Positions 1 to 12,162 of a stretch of DNA of 64,000 nucleotides are shown piece by piece (positions within the stretch are counted from its first letter, which is position 1; each line of letters begins with the position of its first letter). Both the position numbers and the translations under genes were made by a program. The notes beneath the pieces are model-generated. The model was not told the origin of the DNA, searched no databases, and saw nothing but the letters and a program-made list of their open reading frames with translations. Source of the DNA: Megamerina dolium (Eukaryota > Arthropoda > Insecta > Diptera > Megamerinidae); NCBI GenBank assembly GCA_963854835.1, contig OY978525.1, forward strand, positions 88,299,671-88,363,670, written 5' to 3'.

Positions 1-3000
1 TTTATATGTAAACCAAATGTAAATCTCTTAGTATGATATCTTAGTCATGATGCTATATTAAGATGTCATTATTCAATAAACAATCGAATCACATATATAC
101 ATAAGTCGGTGGGATGTCACGCGTTACTGTGGCGTCGAGTCAAACTTGCATATGACTGAGATCAACATTAAACCATTTTATAAATTGTTATCACATAAAT
201 TTTGCATATATATAATACGTCTGTATATATGTACCTATATATATATATTTTTTTTTCACTTACAATTGGTTCTCAAAACAAAAATTCCATTTAAATAAGC
301 CAAACTGATGTTCTTGTACATACATTTCAATTACATCCTATATACACTCATACACCCATGTGATACTAGCTCATACTTATAAGCTATATACATATATGAA
401 AGTTGTAAACAATCGAGAATAAGCATCTGCACCACCTCCCTGAAATGTTGAAAGTATTTGTAATGCGTAAGAAGAGGATGAAATATAATGTTATAAAATG
501 ATCATTTTCGGTAATACTTACATCACTTACATAGACACACACATAGCCACATACAAAAAAGAGTTAAAAAAAGCATTCACATCTCTCATATTTTACGAAA
601 GTACTTGAACCAAATTGTAGACTTTGTGTCTATAATTTCTGATACATACAAATGCTTGCATTGAAGCATTCTCTGTGAGAAATTTTGCAATCAAAATCTA
701 ATTTGACATAAACATTCACATCTCAAAAAATTATCTGAATAAACTCTGGAAACAACAATGTGGACTTACATTCGTTGACATTCGATTAAAAGTTTTCATC
801 TATTCGATACTAAACTGAATAACTCATATTCCGTATTCATATTTTTTATTTCAAAAATGTTGGACTGTAACTATCTAAAGCCAGAAAACCCTCGCTGGGA
901 TTCTTAAAAATCGATTAAAATATCTTCGAATTGGTGTGCTATTTGTATATATATTTTCCTTTTTTATTTATTTTTGTTCATTTATTTATAATCTCTTTGG
1001 CTCGCAAGACAAATTGAACAAATTATTACAGTCTTAGATTGTAGATGCTATTTTAAATGGTCACATAGGAAAAACACAGTAACTATGACCGGTGTAAAAT
1101 ATTATATTTCTAAATATATAAAAGTAATAATTTCTCAAGAAAAATCAAGCCTCCTTACAATATCATATACAGTACGAGTACCTACTTCCATGTACATTCA
1201 CTAGAAACGATAGACTAACATTCTTCCTGAAAATAAGTGTGAGAGAGCCCAATACTATATCATATAAACTAAGTTCTCTTAAAAGCGGCTTGAAATCCCT
1301 ATCACGTTTAGCACAGAGGTACGACATTTAAGTGATAAAATACTTGGTAAAAACAATATATGCTGACCCCATATAAAACCACTATTTTAGCAGTGATTCT
1401 AATTAATTTGTGTATATCAATTTTGCGTTATTGCTTACATGTGAACTTCGTCTACACTTGACGGTGTATCAATGATATGACATTTACCTGAAAATATAAA
1501 GATATGAAAATGGTTAATATTCAATAAACACTTATTAAATTTGCACAATTTAAAATGTAAAATTAGATAGGCAGTACAGTTTTTTCGCTACATGTGAGGT
1601 TAGTTTTTCAAACATAACTTCATACGAATATTGGATGAAACTTACATATTTTCTACTGGGTATATCTACTCATATATCTCTGTAAATGCTTTTAGTATGT
1701 ACAAAGCAAAATGCTTTATAATTTCGTGTTGTTCTGTACATCTTTATACGCGAGCTCAATTCGAATAAAACATCTTCGATGCTTTGCCAAGAATACTGAA
1801 ATGGTAGATTTCATACAGAGACAGAGAACAATTTCTATAAAGAAAAACAGAATCATTTATATGACAGCCTTTCACATTCCCCTTACTTCTCATGGCCCCG
1901 GGTAAGCCTAAGTAATACTCGTACGTATTTCATTATTCTTTTTCTACGCATTTTCTTCTTATGAATAGCATAAGTTGCTTAAGACGATGATTCACATTGA
2001 AACATCTTAGGTGTATGGAAGTGTTAAAAGGAATCGTATGAAGAGTTTTTCTCTCTGCTTTTACATATACACCTATTCACATATTGTATGAGCTTATGTG
2101 TTTATGTTAGTGTAGAGAAATTTTTAAGATTTTGTTAAAAGAAAAATATTTCGCAACAATCTAACGCATGCATACACCCATAAAAGTGAAAATTTATATA
2201 TCGTCATTATCATCATCACAGTCATATGTATTTTTGCATATTTTCGCATTTCCTTCTTTCCTTTCTGATTGCTTGCTGTCTTTGCGTATACGCACACATG
2301 TATCTAGATTCTCACACAATTACTCACACGCTCTTACACTTGAACTAAAATTATGTAGGTACATTTAAGTACCTACTTGCGTGATGATGATGGCGGTAAG
2401 AGACCATAAACATAATTTCTTATGAGTTTTTTTCTTTTTGTATCTTTACACTCATTTGCTACTCCTCTGCCTTCTGTACTTATATGAACCGTAACATCCT
2501 CACATCCATTCAATTAAAAATTCTTTTTCGTTTGTTTATTTTTAATATTTCCTCTGTGTCCTTTCTTTATTTATAAAGCGTGAAGTCGCAACGAAATCGT
2601 TCACCTCACCATTGGCATCTTTGCTCTTCTCTTCTCACCCTTCATTGCAATCCATCTTCCTAACTAAATAATGCTTTCACCACCAAAACATCGTTCGTTA
2701 AACACATCATTATTTCCGTATACATACTTACTTCTATTTTGTATACACACACACATATATATAACTACATGCAATATTTTTGCAAAAAAAAAACAAAAAA
2801 CACACACAAAACAAAAGGGGGCAAAAGGAATTTCATTGAAAACTTCTTAAAACGCTTACAAACAGCAAGAGTAGTATTAGCAGCAGCCAACAACCGGCAA
2901 CTTGAATACTTCTCTATTCGTAAGCTGCCCTTTTTTCAAGTTTCTTATTGTTATTGCTACCGTTGGTGTAGTTGCTTTTTACATATATATTAATTGTATT

Positions 3001-4032
3001 GCCAGAAAAAGTTTTTCGGTCTTATTTATTGTTACTCTTGTTATTATTGCTGCTGTTGTTGTTCTTGTTGTTGTTTTCCCTCATTTTCTACATTGCATTG
3101 TATGTAAGGTACATATAAATTTTATATTGTTATTATTAGTTTTATTATTCTTTCATTTTTCTTTTTGTGATATTCTCCTTTCATTTATTTATAAAATAAA
3201 AATAAAAATAAAAATAAATAACAAGTTTTGAAAAGCAGAAAATAAGTTTATTTTGGCAGCAGCTTAAATTAAATTGTTTTCATTTTGTTTTTTCTTCTTA
3301 TTTCTTATTTCTGTTTTTCTTGCAATAAATCAACAAAAATTATGATTTATAAACATTGTTGAGATTTAGGTGAAAAATTGTTTAAAAATTTTAATTGCCT
3401 AATATAACGCAAATGCATTTGATTGAGCGAGTATGTAGTTAGAGAAAGTGGATAAACATTCATTCGAATTTCTCAAGTAGGTAACTGGTGTAAATTTTGT
3501 GTCTCGAATCGAGTCTTCTTCCCAACATCAAATATCTGAAATAAAATATAGGAAATTGAGGTGATATGCAGGACCTTTCTATTAATTTAGACGATTCGTC
3601 TACAAAATTGATGGTTTTGTAAGAAAGTGAAAAAGTAAGCAGGTCCAAATAAGGAATAAGATATGCTAAATATTTTCTAAATTTTTTGCTTGTTTTGTTT
3701 TTCGTTATGCTAAAATAAAATTCTGTCTCTTCTGTCATATACTTTCTTGTTCTCTGTTCAATTCTTCCTCTTCGTCTAGTGTTCCCAATGCTTTCTTTTC
3801 TTCTAATGCTCATGCTACCCAATGGTCTGCCCTGTCCTAGTACTTCTTCTTTCCGAATTCTTGTTATTTACAAATTTACAAAAAATTATACACAAAATTT
3901 AATCAAAGTACATAAATAAAAATGATTCTTTGATCCTAGGTGAAATCTGCAACAATATCTTTTCGATATTGTAATGAGCATAATATGTAAAGTAGCCACA
4001 CTCTTTGAACTTATGAGACTATGTCGATTTAA
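1..4032. other. AT-rich noncoding DNA, no gene recognised
   Basis: No frame in this stretch shows a recognisable domain, and its open frames are short and rich in F, Y, I, H and T, as expected from AT-rich noncoding DNA. Low-complexity patches are visible: T-rich and TTG/TTA-rich sequence around 2940-3180 and an AAAAAT-type run near 3190-3221. It could be intron or intergenic sequence; nothing in it decides which. Confidence 0.6.
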
Positions 4033-4873
4033 TATAAGTAATTTATGATCCAAGGGTACGGAAAAAACTGATATTTGGCATGACCGGTCAGATGCCACGT
4101 CCACAGCGAGCATTCAAAGCGACAAACCTCGGAATTTTCAAAATATTTAACTGACTATAACTCATATAATATAACATCTAGAACAACAATATTTGACACA
4201 TGGAATTACGTTATTCTATTATATAATCCAGCCTTGAACTTCTTTTAAACCGCTGTAATTTCGGCAATCTTCTGTCTAGAACAAGCAACAAAACAAATAT
4301 TAACCGCCATATCTTACAAACTATTCAGCGTAGAACAATCATATTAAAGTTGTGAATTAGCATTGTAAGAGAAACTAGATTTAAAAGAAATCGAGGAGTC
4401 ATGCCCATTGTTTATAGTAGCCCCCATAGAAAATGATCGAATTTCTTTTAAATTTAAACCACTGTAACTTCGGCAGTATACTGCCTAGAGAAATCATAAT
4501 TGATACTTAGATTAATATCGTGATCGAAAAAAATGTATCATGAAAGCGTCATGCCACGCTCACTTCGTAATGGAGCTCCCATACAAAGTAATGAAAAAAA
4601 GTTAAATCGCTGTATCTTACGAACTATTTAGCGTAGAACAATCACATTTAAGGTGTGGATTAATATTGGAAAGGCAATGAGATTTAAAATAAAGAGGCAC
4701 GCCCACATTTTATATAGCTCCCACATAAAGCCTATTAGACTTTTAAACAGCCATAACTTACAGAATACTACGCTAGGTCAATCATATTTCAGGCTCCTAT
4801 ACAAAGTAATGAAAATAAAAGAAAAAGATGAATATGCAGGATATAGTTTAGTCGGCCCCAGCCGACTGTAAGG
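4033..4873 (+). mobile_element. mini-me/HINE-type repeat, copy A, 5'-truncated
   Basis: This copy begins inside the family consensus, at the block ATGATCCAAGGGTACGG, and lacks the 5' inverted-repeat end and the (GTCY)n tract. Its 3' end is kept: a decayed TATGCAGGATAT followed by the hairpin GTCGGC-CCCA-GCCGAC and TGTAAGG. CCACGCCCAC-like boxes lie near 4095, 4400, 4554 and 4697, in step with the spacing in the full copies (one box is lost, leaving a gap of about two periods). It encodes no protein. It is more diverged than copies E and F, so it is probably older. The name rests on similarity of architecture to published dipteran mini-me and Helentron-associated elements, not on a database match. 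Confidence 0.75.
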
Positions 4874-5660
4874 TCCTTTTCTATTTTCCGAATCGATCTT
4901 TCGTTTGCATATACTGGTGAAAACGAGTTCGAATTGCTCAAAGCTCTCAGAAACTCGGATGTGCTCTTTCCATCTATTTCGATTTGTCAATGAATTTAAT
5001 TTAGTTCTGACGTTTTAGTTTCAAATTCTGATGAAATGCTAAATTCAACTTTCTAAAATTATAAAAAAGCTGTCACATGATTTGAAACACTTGCTATACT
5101 CGGATATCAAGTATTTGTACATACATTACAATTGTCGTATACACAAAATGCTGTATATTTGCAAACGAATTTTCATATTAGCTTATATATATTGTACCAT
5201 ATTTATGTACACCCGATATACACATATTAATGCACATTATGTTTCAGTAGTTCTTTGCAGTATTCAATTAAATGTACATACAAAAGAGCGAAATGGTAGT
5301 AAATTACATGACCAAAAGCACAAGAAAAAATGCACTCAAAATACAAGCACACTACGAAATAAATTCTTTGCATTTGAAATATTTAATTAGAGCTAAATTA
5401 TATGAAACCAAAAAGAGCTAGCGTCAACTGCTACTCCTAAAATGAATACATCAACCATTACTTGTGCTACAACTTGTATGTTAATCGCTACTACTACTAC
5501 TACTACTACTGATACATGTTTTAATTAGAGTGTTGTATTGCTTAGAATATACCCCCACATCAGAATATCTTTTCGCAATATTTTTAAAGGCTATACTAAG
5601 TATTTTAACACACAATTATCAGCACAACGTGTTCTTTTATCATCTGTATGCCTACTATTA
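4874..5660. other. Noncoding spacer with a short (CTA)n tract
   Basis: No gene is recognised. A (CTA)n microsatellite lies at about 5488-5510. The rest is AT-rich and shows no similarity to other parts of the window that I could see. Confidence 0.55.
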
Positions 5661-6188
5661 TAGCCTAGACAGACGGCAGCTTAATTCCGGATTACCGAGT
5701 TAATTCGAATTAACTCGGGCATTAACTGCAGCTAATCCGAATTAACTCGATGAGTTAATTCTCAAAATGAAAGAGGATTAGGGCAATTTGAGATGGCAAC
5801 ACTGCTGAAAATTGTCTATTGTGAATTTTTCTCCATCGATTTTACAAAATATTAGGTGTGTTCGCTACCAAAAAACTTTCAACAATTGTTAACAGTTTTC
5901 AACATGAAAAGTGTTGGCGAACAAATAAATCCAGCTGTCAATTACGAACGGTGAATGTTAATTTACAAGTTTTTGATAGTTTTCAGTTCACGAACTTCTT
6001 GTAGATTTTCTCATATCGAGAGTGATAGATGACAGAAATTGATAGTGATAGTAATGTAAGTGGACAGACCTAGTAAAACAGCAATCAGCTGTTTAGTTAA
6101 TCCGCAATACTGCCGTCTGTCAGGTTATTATTTTATTCGGATTAAGTGCGCCGGTAATCCGGAATTAGGCTGCCGTCTGTCTAGGCTA
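5661..6188. mobile_element. Harbinger-style MITE, 528 bp
   Basis: Terminal inverted repeats of about 37 bp match at all but one position. They begin TAGCCTAGACAGACGGCAGC at the left, and the right end is its complement. TTA lies on both sides, which suggests a 3-bp TTA target duplication, the usual pattern of PIF/Harbinger elements. There is no coding capacity, so it would have been moved in trans. The interior is rich in palindromes, including a perfect 20-bp one at 5697-5716, and holds six TAATCC/GGATTA sites. TGCCGTCTGTC is repeated at 6113 and 6171 inside the right arm. The inverted repeats are clear; assignment to Harbinger is inferred only from the TTA flanks. Confidence 0.8.
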
Positions 6189-6244
6189 TTACACTTACAC
6201 TTATTTGATTTAGCATTTTATTGGTGCTTTCATATATGCACATA

Positions 6245-6960
6245 CATACTAGGTGGTTCAATAAAGATATACGCTAATACAGGTAACGAACTTTTTTGTT
6301 AAAGGTATTTCTCTTAAACTCTTTGTGGTGCCTTTAGAGAATAATATTTGTCCAACCGCTCCAAATATGCATTTGTTTTGGAGAGAGCTTCACTATTCAA
6401 ATCGTTATGCAAAGTTTAAGCAATCATTGTTCAAATCAATATCATGGTTACGTTCAATCATCTGTCCGCTAACAGCCTTTAATGGTCCAGGACAGTGTTC
6501 AATGTAAAAAAAAGAACTTAGCATTTAGTAACTTTCCATTTGATTCCGCTACTCTCCTTTTAATCCACGGTGCTTAATCAATCAAAACTGTTCCATCGGA
6601 AATCGTCCACTTCAAATAACTCTTAAAATTAAATTTATGTATGGGTTAAAATCAGATGTACTCAAGTAATTTAACCCATTGTGACGTTGAAGTGAAACCA
6701 GACAGATTGCTTTGCATCCAACTTTGATTTCAATTGTTCAATTGTTTTACGCCATGGTGCTGAGTCCTAGTAAAATGTTTATGATCTGCATTTGAAAAGT
6801 TTATGTAATCATGGCCTCACTACTACTTCCAGGACTTTTTCACGACAAATTTGTATGTTCACTTTCACAACACGGTTGAAGAATATCATCGAAGAGCTGA
6901 CATCGGCAGTGACAGTGGCCCACATCATTATAGATTGTGGTACTTGGTTATATTCGGTGA
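6245..6960 (-). pseudogene. Decayed Tc1/mariner-type transposase remnant
   Basis: Read on the minus strand from about 6935 downwards, one frame gives IMMWATVTADVSSS, then NRVVKVNI and REKVLEVVVRP. This fits the segment between the first and second catalytic aspartates of Tc1/mariner transposases of the type reading VMVWAAVTADG...YRENVL. The codon expected to be W after RP reads TGA. Further down, after a frame change, QDSAP appears, the expected second-aspartate motif. Beyond that the frame is unreadable. The N-terminal third was not found to the right. The left edge may include part of an old inverted repeat (AGGTGGTTCAATAAAG at about 6251) but I found no partner. Boundaries are approximate and the family within Tc1/mariner is undecided. 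Confidence 0.45.
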
Positions 6961-8660
6961 AACTAATATCAAAATAATCGTACGAGTACTCGGTTAAATA
7001 GACATGATCGTTTTACGTTTATTTTTTTGTTTGATTTTACAGGAGACACAAAGCATTTATTCCCTATGAGATACTATTTCTTCAACACACAATACTATAA
7101 ACTGTCATTAGTGTAAATATGAACAATATCTAACATTTAGTTTGTCAATTTGGTCAATTGAATTTGGTTGCAATTTTAATAAGTGTACATATGTACATAT
7201 ATGTATATACAGTAGGCTTAAATGTTCTATAAATGACAAAAGAAAATCACATTAAATTTGCATTCATTTATATATATATAATTCTAGCAACTTTAATTTG
7301 GAGATATTTGGAATGAATGGTGTTATAACATGTGTGTAAGAGTTTTTGAAAATTGAACTTAGTCTATCCGTTTTAGCTTTCCTTTCTCTCCCCATCTGCC
7401 ACATTCACATTCTCTGTTGAGAGGCTTCTTATTCTTCGAAATGAAATTAGCAAAATTTAACCCACTTGCTAGATACAATGTACGCGTATATGCATATATC
7501 TATGTTTTTGTGAATTTATTTGCATTTTCAACGATTTAACAAATATTTCCCTAAAGGCACACAAGTAGGTACACAAATATACATTCATCTATACTCATAC
7601 GCATACATATACATAGTATACTTGGATCGAAGTCAAATTTAGCAAAAACGTTTCATACTACCATCGTGTATAATTCGAAACCAAACTCAAATACCTATGT
7701 ACATACTCATACGTATATCTTGTATACGTATATTGTATCAGATATGGCACAATAACAGCAACAGCAACAGCAAGCAACATGATCTCAAGCAATGTAACAA
7801 CATCTGTAATAGCAATTTTCATTCAATTTCATCAAGTTGTCTCATACTTTCATACAAACAGACTTGCAATTTCCATCGCAATGTACAACAACACCCATAC
7901 TCACGCATACATAAAAGTATTACGTACAAATTTCCCTTTTTGCTCGCTTTCTCTTTCTCTCATATACATTTTTTATTTTCTTGTTTACGCTCGCATGTAT
8001 GTTAGATGCCTACCTACAATATACTTCCAACAACAACAACAACATCAATCACATTAATATCATCACTGCAACGACCGGAGTTTACTTTACGCTAATCGAA
8101 TCGAACAGAACGACCCTCAATAGTCAAAGCATAGAATTATAACGAGATAGGAGTATTGTTGGTCATAGTCGAGTAGATGTAATCGACTACAGATGGATGA
8201 ATGAGTGGCTGGATGGGGTATATATGATACCCACACCACAATTAGATGCATTTTACATTTTACAAAATACTCGCGTATATGCTACTCCTATGATTTAGTT
8301 AGTAATATGCAAAATGCAAAAAAAAAAAAAAATGATGGCAAATAAGAGCAACACTGCTTCGCTGATAGACAAATAGATTCACAGGCCATTGAGCATGTTG
8401 TTGCACATACAGATCCATATGTACATATTTCGCGCGCTCACTCTTTTACTATATGTACAATATTTACGATATAATATTTATATATCAGTCCGTTATAAAT
8501 CAATTCCGTCGCGTAAAGTAAACTACTTAGTTTTGTAATAAAAAACTTTATTAGTACTTGTAATAAAATCGCTGACATGCGTTAAATAATTTTCGCTTAG
8601 CTTATGAGTGTTCATGTAGAATTGTAACCATTGTATCAATTAAAAATTTTCAGTATAGGC
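6961..8660. other. AT-rich noncoding DNA
   Basis: No gene is recognised. A CAA/CAG-rich patch (about 7755-7790 and 8030-8050) produces short Q- and N-rich frames that I take to be microsatellite, not protein. Confidence 0.55.
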
Positions 8661-8694
8661 GGATTTCCATTAGCAAATATGCTAATGGAAATCC
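8661..8694. repeat. Perfect 15-bp inverted repeat with 4-nt loop
   Basis: The arms GGATTTCCATTAGCA and TGCTAATGGAAATCC are exact complements separated by AATA. A transcript of either strand would fold into a 15-bp stem. No flanking target duplication or larger inverted repeat was seen, so origin is unknown. It is shorter than a typical animal miRNA precursor stem. Confidence 0.85.
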
Positions 8695-10856
8695 GAAGGA
8701 AGATCTACTGTTTTCTGCCCAAAAATCACACCGGCCAGAAGGCTATTTGATAACGAAATTTTTGCTACCTGAAATTAATGCCTGCAATATCGATGATATT
8801 TCGTTTCATGAAATCAGTGCATTATTGTGAAAAAAATTCAGTGTACATTTAATTTCACTCTTCGGTCCAGAGAGTTGATCGCCTAGATAATGTGAGGTTA
8901 CACCTTTAAAATTTTTCTTTTAGTGCTACGTAAAGTTAAAAGTTTACATGAATAAACCGGCTATGCTTGAGGATTGAGGAATTGAAAAAACATATTATCC
9001 AAATACTCAAATATTTCAACATCAGAATGTCAGTTACGGCCAGATATAATGTTTCGAAGAAATAAGTAAAATACAAAATATTCATTGATGAAATTGTATG
9101 AGTATATATGTAAATATTTACATTATGCTTTCACATGCTTACATAATGTGAGGCTTGAACAAAGCTTTCGAAATTGTTTCAAAGTGATCCAAGAATAAAT
9201 AAATAGGAAAAAAATGCTCCTTACAGCAGGAATTGCTACATTGTTGATTTAAAGCAACAATCACAACAATCTTAAATGAACGAGAAAAAGCAATGTGTAT
9301 GACCGTAGTTTATTTTTGTACGAAAGCGAACTAATTAATCTCAAAACTAACAGACACTATAAAATAGAAAAAAAAATTTAATGTTCTAGGTCCTTTCAAG
9401 GTACATCACTCACTACGCACCTTTTCTAGAGTACATAAGTACATATTTTATTGATATCATTTTCAGTTAGAAATCAAAGCTCTTATATTTTACTTTTTTG
9501 TAAAAATAAAGTTAAGAGATATTTGGTTTAATTAAAATAATGTTATTTAAACAACAATGTCGGTAACTTAATAATGTTATACTAGGTATATACTTTTTTA
9601 TGGTTTATTAATTGATTGGATATTAATAACTAAATAAAATGAACAAATCGAATATTTAAATCCATAATAATAACTTTGTTATTCGAAATATTTGATAGAC
9701 TTTGAAAAAAAAAAAATTCGGTTATGAATCTTTGAATTTTTGATTCAAATAAATTATAAATTAATTATTTATCTAGGAAATGTAAATGTGAATTTTGTGG
9801 GGTATAAACTCCCAAACCCCACTTATATTTGCCCCTGTATACACATAATATTAATACACCAACCACCAATATTACAAACATTCAATAATATATTTGTTAA
9901 ATTTAAAATTTGAGTTTATGAAGATCAGAGAGTAGTTATAGGCGTGTGATGTTTATAAAACATTTTAATTACTAATTTTTGATAGGAACATGTTCCATTG
10001 TGGTGGGAAGAGTATTTTCGTTTTGTATCAAGAAATTTCATACTCATAAGTACAATATATGAAAGAGGAGATTGATGGTTATATAATAAATTAGCCGAAA
10101 AACAAAACACAAAAAGTAGTAGTAATTACTTCTATGAATATTGTTCAAGTTAGGTTTTTAATTTTTACTATATTGTAAAAGTTTAACACTAACTAATTGT
10201 TTTTATCATAGATTTAATATAAGACATGGTAAATGTGAAATATTCGCCTCTGTGGGTAAAAATTTATGTTACACTTTTGTTGTTGCTATACGAGTATTAT
10301 TCTGAGGTTACATAAAAAGGCGTATTAATTTGGTTAAAACTATGCATGTAATTGGAATTTTGGCACTTGTGTATAGCTTGTTAATTACTCATTAGCAATA
10401 TACATATGCATAATAATACATACAAGTACATAAGCAAAGCTACATACTCATAAATATAAGCGAGCGCGGTACCATTATATTATTTCTGAACAATTATACC
10501 ATTTAATTAATTGGTTTTTATTCATATGCATATTTACACATGTATGCGCGTGTGTGTATGGAAACACATCTATAAACATTAATGGTATGCAAATATTTGT
10601 AATTAAATATGAACAATACATATGTATATATTTTAATTAGTCGTAAAATCTCTCCCCTCAATGTTACTCATACAAATATAGATGGAGAGTACGTATGCAT
10701 ATACACATGTATTTACATTTTACGATATATAAAATATTTTTGTAGTAGGATACAATAAATTTGGAAACAATACAATACCAGCATTATTTTCCATACATCG
10801 TATGCAGATAAATATGCGTAATTTGTAGGACAATATTTAATATGTCTATTCGCATA
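8695..10856. other. AT-rich noncoding DNA
   Basis: No gene and no recognisable mobile element. Open frames here are short and have no family features. Confidence 0.55.
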
Positions 10857-12162
10857 TACAAGGAGCGACAAATATGTATTAAGTGCGCCATCTATGTGTG
10901 AGCACATGCGTTTCGAAGCTTCAACCTTCCTTCAACCTGTTAAAAGTTCATGGCATTTGGTTGACATTTAATGTTTATTGACATTCATTTTACAAAACAC
11001 GTGTTCGTTTGATGTTTAAATTTTAACATGGAGCAAAGAGCGGTCATTAAATTCTACGCAAAAATTGGTAAAAGTGCATCAGAAACATTCGGAATGATGC
11101 AGCAAGCGTATGGCAATGCTTGTCTATCAAGATCAAATGTTTTTATATGGAATAAACGGTTTTTATATGGAATAAACGGTTTTTGGATGGCAGAGAGTCA
11201 CTAAAAGATGAAATAAAAGAAGGAAGGCCAATTTCAGTGCGGACGGCGGAAGCGATCCAGAAAGTTCGTGATTTTATTACAGAAGACCGTAATGGTTCAG
11301 TGAAAATAATGAAAGAGGCCTTAAGCATCAGCAGAGAAACTATCCGACTCATTCTTCACGAGGATTTGGGCAAAACAAAGGCCTGCGTGAGATTTGTTCC
11401 ACACACATTGACCGAGGACGAAAAATTAATGAAAGTCAGTCATTCTAGAGACATGGTTGCATCTGCAGAAAATAATCTAAACTTCCTGAAAACAATTGTT
11501 ACGGGTGATGAAACATGGTGTTTTCAATACGATCCAGAAACCAAGCGTCAAAGTGCTGAATGGAAATCAAAAAACTCACCACAAGCCAAAAAACATGAAA
11601 AGTTCCATCAAAAATCAAAACAATGCTCATCACATTCTTCGATAGCAAAGGAATTATCCACAAAGAATTTATTTCAACTGGTCATACAGTTACTATCGCA
11701 TGCTACCTCGAAGTTTTGAAGCGTTTGATGTCCAGAATCAGTCGTGTTCGTCCAGAATACCGCGATCCAAAAACTTGGTCTCTGTTGCACGATAATGCAC
11801 CGAATCACACAGCACTCATTATTCGTCAATTTTTTGCTCGGAATCAGGTGTGTGTTGAATCACCCGCCGTATTCACCTGATTTGGCACCGTGCGACTTCT
11901 TTTTGTTTCCCAAACTGAAACTGAAGTTGAAAGGATGTTTTTTGATGACATTCAGACCATACAACGGGCTTCGAAGAGGTCACTGGAGGCAATTCCGAAA
12001 AATGAGCTGGAACACGCGTTTGAATCACTATTAAATTGATGTAACAAGTGTATTGAAACAGGGAGGAAAATATTTCGAATAAATATACCGAAAAATTAGC
12101 AGATATCGTGTTTTATTTGTGTTTTCTAGAGGCAGTCTTAATACATGATTGTCCACCTTGTA
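10857..12162 (+). mobile_element. mariner element, full-length, defective
   Basis: The outer ends are imperfect inverted repeats of about 27 bp: TACAAGG...GTATTAAG at 10857 and its counterpart CTTAATAC...CCTTGTA ending at 12162. TA flanks both sides (10855-10856 and 12163-12164), the target duplication of Tc1/mariner elements. The 1.3-kb length is normal for mariner. The single gene inside is broken in several places. This is a D34D mariner, distinct from the Mos1-like, rosa-like and minus-strand mariners elsewhere in the window. Confidence 0.9.
11028..12099 (+). pseudogene. mariner transposase, frameshifted
   Basis: It would have cut and pasted its own element through a DDD RNase H-like domain. 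The start is ATG at 11028 (MEQRAVIKFYAKIG), followed by the helix-turn-helix region. A direct 20-bp duplication (11140-11159, 11160-11179) then breaks the frame. The frame resumes at DGRESLKDEIKEGRP and runs through the linker and GDETW (first D, near 11510). Further shifts lie near 11600, near 11860 between the second-D motif HDNAPNHTA and NHPPYSPDLAPCD, and near 11940. The second-to-third D spacing is 34 residues, as in true mariners. The C-terminal part (ending KCIETGRKIF) is readable only in another frame and carries a TGA. No function is expected. The subfamily was not decided. Confidence 0.88.

Noticed and set aside
3460..3822. Open frame of 120 codons, minus strand
   Set aside because: Lysine/isoleucine/phenylalanine-rich with no recognisable domain; expected by chance in DNA of this composition.
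8079..8523. 14-bp inverted repeat AGTTTACTTTACGC / GCGTAAAGTAAACT 430 bp apart, as a possible MITE
   Set aside because: No target duplication and no extension of the match; a pair of this length is expected now and then by chance in an AT-rich window of this size.
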